Of a stretch of DNA of 23,332 bases, positions 22,185 through 23,332 are shown in pieces (the stretch's first letter is position 1; every line of letters starts with the position of its first letter). The translations under genes and the position numbers were made by a program. The notes under the pieces were generated by a model. The model saw nothing but the letters and a program-made list of their open reading frames with translations, had not been told where the DNA came from and did not search any database. Source of the DNA: CAIMZW01 sp037130455 (GTDB lineage: Bacteria > Actinomycetota > Actinomycetes > Nanopelagicales > Nanopelagicaceae); assembly GCA_037130455.1 (NCBI GenBank), contig JBAXSZ010000028.1, positions 1 to 23,332 on the forward strand, in the 5' to 3' direction.

Positions 22185-22481
22185 ATGTCTGCTGAAAATA
22201 TCTATCTGATCATGACCTATGAAGTCGCACCAGAAAATCACAGCGCCTTCGTCACTGCTTTCAATAAATTGATCGTCAAGAGCCTTACTCAGGACGATGG
22301 TTGCATGTGGTATTCCATGACAAAGAGCACGGAAACCGAAAACACTTTCAAGTTAATTGAACGTTGGCGCGACCAAGCATCCCTGGATGCTCATTCCACT
22401 TCGCCTTCTATGGATCCTTATCGGGCCGAAATCGGACCGCTGGTGGGCACCGCCCACAAAGAGATTCTCACCGCAGTTTAG
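22185..22481 (+). CDS. ABM-fold (antibiotic biosynthesis monooxygenase-like) protein
   Basis: A 98-residue dimeric alpha/beta-barrel protein of the ABM/YgiN/LsrG type. The typical pattern is an N-terminal strand (YLIMTYEVAPENHSAF), a central CMWYSMTKS strand and the signature FKLIERWRDQASLDAHSTSP. Members act as cofactor-free oxygenases, isomerases or sugar-derivative processing enzymes; small mutarotases such as RhaM have a related fold but a different signature. GAAGGAAG precedes the ATG, 15 bp after lldD, so it ends the forward operon. Its stop overlaps that of the convergent YczE-like gene by 4 bp. The function is not assigned. Confidence 0.82.
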   Translation: MSAENIYLIMTYEVAPENHSAFVTAFNKLIVKSLTQDDGCMWYSMTKSTETENTFKLIERWRDQASLDAHSTSPSMDPYRAEIGPLVGTAHKEILTAV

Positions 22482-23140
22482 TTTCCTAATATTCCCATCA
22501 TATTTAGCCAAATGGCTAAAGAACCACCCACGAACAACGAAACCAAAATTGTTCCAATTCCGAATTTTCCACCCAGCAATATGCCGATGGCTAAAACTGT
22601 AACTTCAATGCTGAGCCGAATTCGACTTATGCTGATGCCGTATTTTTCATTCACACCAATAGCGAGTCCATCGCGTGGACCTAAGCCAAGTCGACAGGTG
22701 ATGTAAAGCGCTCCACCTCCACCGCCCAGCAATATGGCAGAAAAAATATAGAGACCCTGAAGGACCGGCTTGTTATTCACGTCCGGGAAGATCGCATATC
22801 CGACGTCGACTGCCACCGCGGTGACCACAATGTTGAGGATTGTCCCTATCCCTGGCTTTTGTTTAATGGGGATCCAAAGCAAAAAAACTAAGGAGCTAAT
22901 TAAAAAGGTGGCACTTCCCACCGTTATATCTAGGTGACGCGAAAGCCCATCGGCAAAAACGGTCCAGGAAGACGAACCTAGATGGGCATGAAGTAATAAT
23001 GAGTTCGCAAACCCCATCATCAGCAGCCCCGTCATCAAAATAAGGAATCGCGAGAAGTTCATAGACCACCGATGGGGAGCCGCCCAAATAGTAGATGGCA
23101 CCGAATGTGAAGGTCGGATGTACTTTCGAAAGGATTCCAA
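22478..23140 (-). CDS. YczE/YitT-like integral membrane protein
   Basis: A 220-residue protein with about five or six hydrophobic segments, for example FLILMTGLLMMGFANSLLL, FLISSLVFLLWIPI and IGTILVSLFVGGSLAIWLNM. The order (an early LGSSSWTVFADGL loop, a Lys-Gly-rich cytoplasmic turn with GIGTILNIV, then CRLGLGPRDGLAIG) is that of the YczE/DUF6198 family, thought to be transport- or export-related; the substrate is unknown. The frame opens at TTG 23140 with GGAGAGG upstream. ATG 23062 would remove 26 residues and start right at the first membrane segment, which is equally plausible. A CTGTWWACAATT motif lies 55 bp upstream of the TTG, placing the gene in the same putative regulon as the catabolic operons. 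Confidence 0.78.
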   Translation of the reverse strand: MESFRKYIRPSHSVPSTIWAAPHRWSMNFSRFLILMTGLLMMGFANSLLLHAHLGSSSWTVFADGLSRHLDITVGSATFLISSLVFLLWIPIKQKPGIGTILNIVVTAVAVDVGYAIFPDVNNKPVLQGLYIFSAILLGGGGGALYITCRLGLGPRDGLAIGVNEKYGISISRIRLSIEVTVLAIGILLGGKFGIGTILVSLFVGGSLAIWLNMMGILGN

Positions 23141-23194
23141 AACTAGTCAGGGCCTCTCCAATGGGAAGGCGCCAGCCTAGCCGATTTCGGATAA

Positions 23195-23204
23195 CTGTTA
23201 ACAA
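23195..23204 (+). promoter_or_regulatory. Putative GntR-family operator upstream of the YczE-like gene
   Basis: CTGTTAACAA, continuing TT: the fourth perfect CTGTWWACAATT motif, with a palindromic TGTTAACA core. It lies in the short region between tRNA-Glu and the reverse YczE-like gene, whose promoter must be here. Confidence 0.58.
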
Positions 23205-23280
23205 TTTTGGCAGCCACTTCACCGATGAGAGTGGTTTTACCTTGGCCCCGCTCTCCGATACCCTTACCCTCTGTTCTTAC

Positions 23281-23332
23281 GTCCCCATCGTCTAGAGGCC
23301 TAGGACATCGCCCTTTCACGGCGGTAACACGG
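23281..23332 (+). tRNA. tRNA-Glu (anticodon UUC), cut by the window end
   Basis: The first 52 nt of a tRNA are present: acceptor 5' strand GTCCCCA, a D arm with GTCTAGAGG, and an anticodon stem CGCC/GGCG around loop CTTTCAC (anticodon TTC). The sequence closely follows the bacterial tRNA-Glu pattern. The T arm and 3' acceptor strand lie beyond the window. Confidence 0.95.

Noticed and set aside
22896..23222. A 108-codon reverse ORF overlapping the YczE-like gene
   Set aside because: It is in another frame of a clear membrane-protein gene and has no recognisable features.
1..23332. CRISPR arrays, insertion sequences, phage genes, direct-repeat attachment sites at the tRNAs
   Set aside because: I looked for regularly spaced repeats, transposases or integrases and repeated tRNA 3' ends and saw none. 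The island has metabolic genes only, and no clear transfer scar was found.

Overview
The window looks like the chromosome of a mid-GC actinobacterium (GC in the high 40s, judged by eye). The evidence is an FMN L-lactate dehydrogenase very close in motif and N-terminal layout to mycobacterial LldD2, tRNA genes without an encoded CCA, Tat-exported binding protein, UDP-galactopyranose mutase, and tight small-genome packing with overlapping start and stop codons. A freshwater streamlined actinobacterium (acI/Nanopelagicales type) is my best guess. That placement is inference from style and from memory of related proteins; no search was run.

Layout. Positions 1-4430 are mostly ordinary genes: the 3' end of an SDR gene, a small secreted protein, glf (UDP-galactopyranose mutase), a small orphan ORF with a Cys-containing C-terminal motif, tRNA-Lys(UUU) directly behind sua5 (threonylcarbamoyl-AMP synthase), and a secreted SIMPL-domain protein closed by a strong terminator. 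Positions 4490-23140 form a large catabolic island in alternating transcription units: (i) forward, a KduD-like SDR, then a Tat-exported sugar-binding protein, two CUT1 permeases and a UlaG-like metallo-beta-lactamase-fold hydrolase; (ii) reverse, an enolase-superfamily sugar-acid dehydratase, an FGGY sugar kinase and a divergent YrdC-domain protein; (iii) forward, an Ldh2/YiaK-type dehydrogenase; (iv) reverse, D-2-hydroxyacid dehydrogenase, free-standing lipoyl protein, E1-alpha, E1-beta, SDR and a FadR-type GntR regulator; (v) forward, FAH-family hydrolase, SDR, KDPG-type aldolase, LldD and an ABM-fold protein; (vi) reverse, a YczE/YitT-like membrane protein. The window ends inside a tRNA-Glu(UUC) gene.

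How it fits together (inference). Sugar or sugar acid enters by the ABC transporter, whose ATPase is not encoded here. It is oxidised by SDRs, possibly delactonised by the MBL protein, dehydrated by the enolase-superfamily enzyme, and then either oxidised again and hydrolysed (SDR + FAH; the 2,4-diketo-3-deoxy-aldonate route known for L-fucose and L-rhamnose, giving pyruvate and L-lactate) or cleaved by the aldolase. LldD would burn the L-lactate. The E1-alpha/beta plus 82-residue lipoyl protein is a 2-oxoacid-dehydrogenase-like module with no E2 or E3 nearby.

The strongest non-coding signal is a shared intergenic motif, CTGTWWACAATT. It occurs perfectly four times, and GTTAAC/GTATAC-core variants occur in other promoter regions. 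Sites precede the transcription units of the island, including the GntR gene and the YczE-like gene, so the island is probably one local regulon. Both divergent promoter regions carry a pair of sites whose centres are exactly 21 bp apart.
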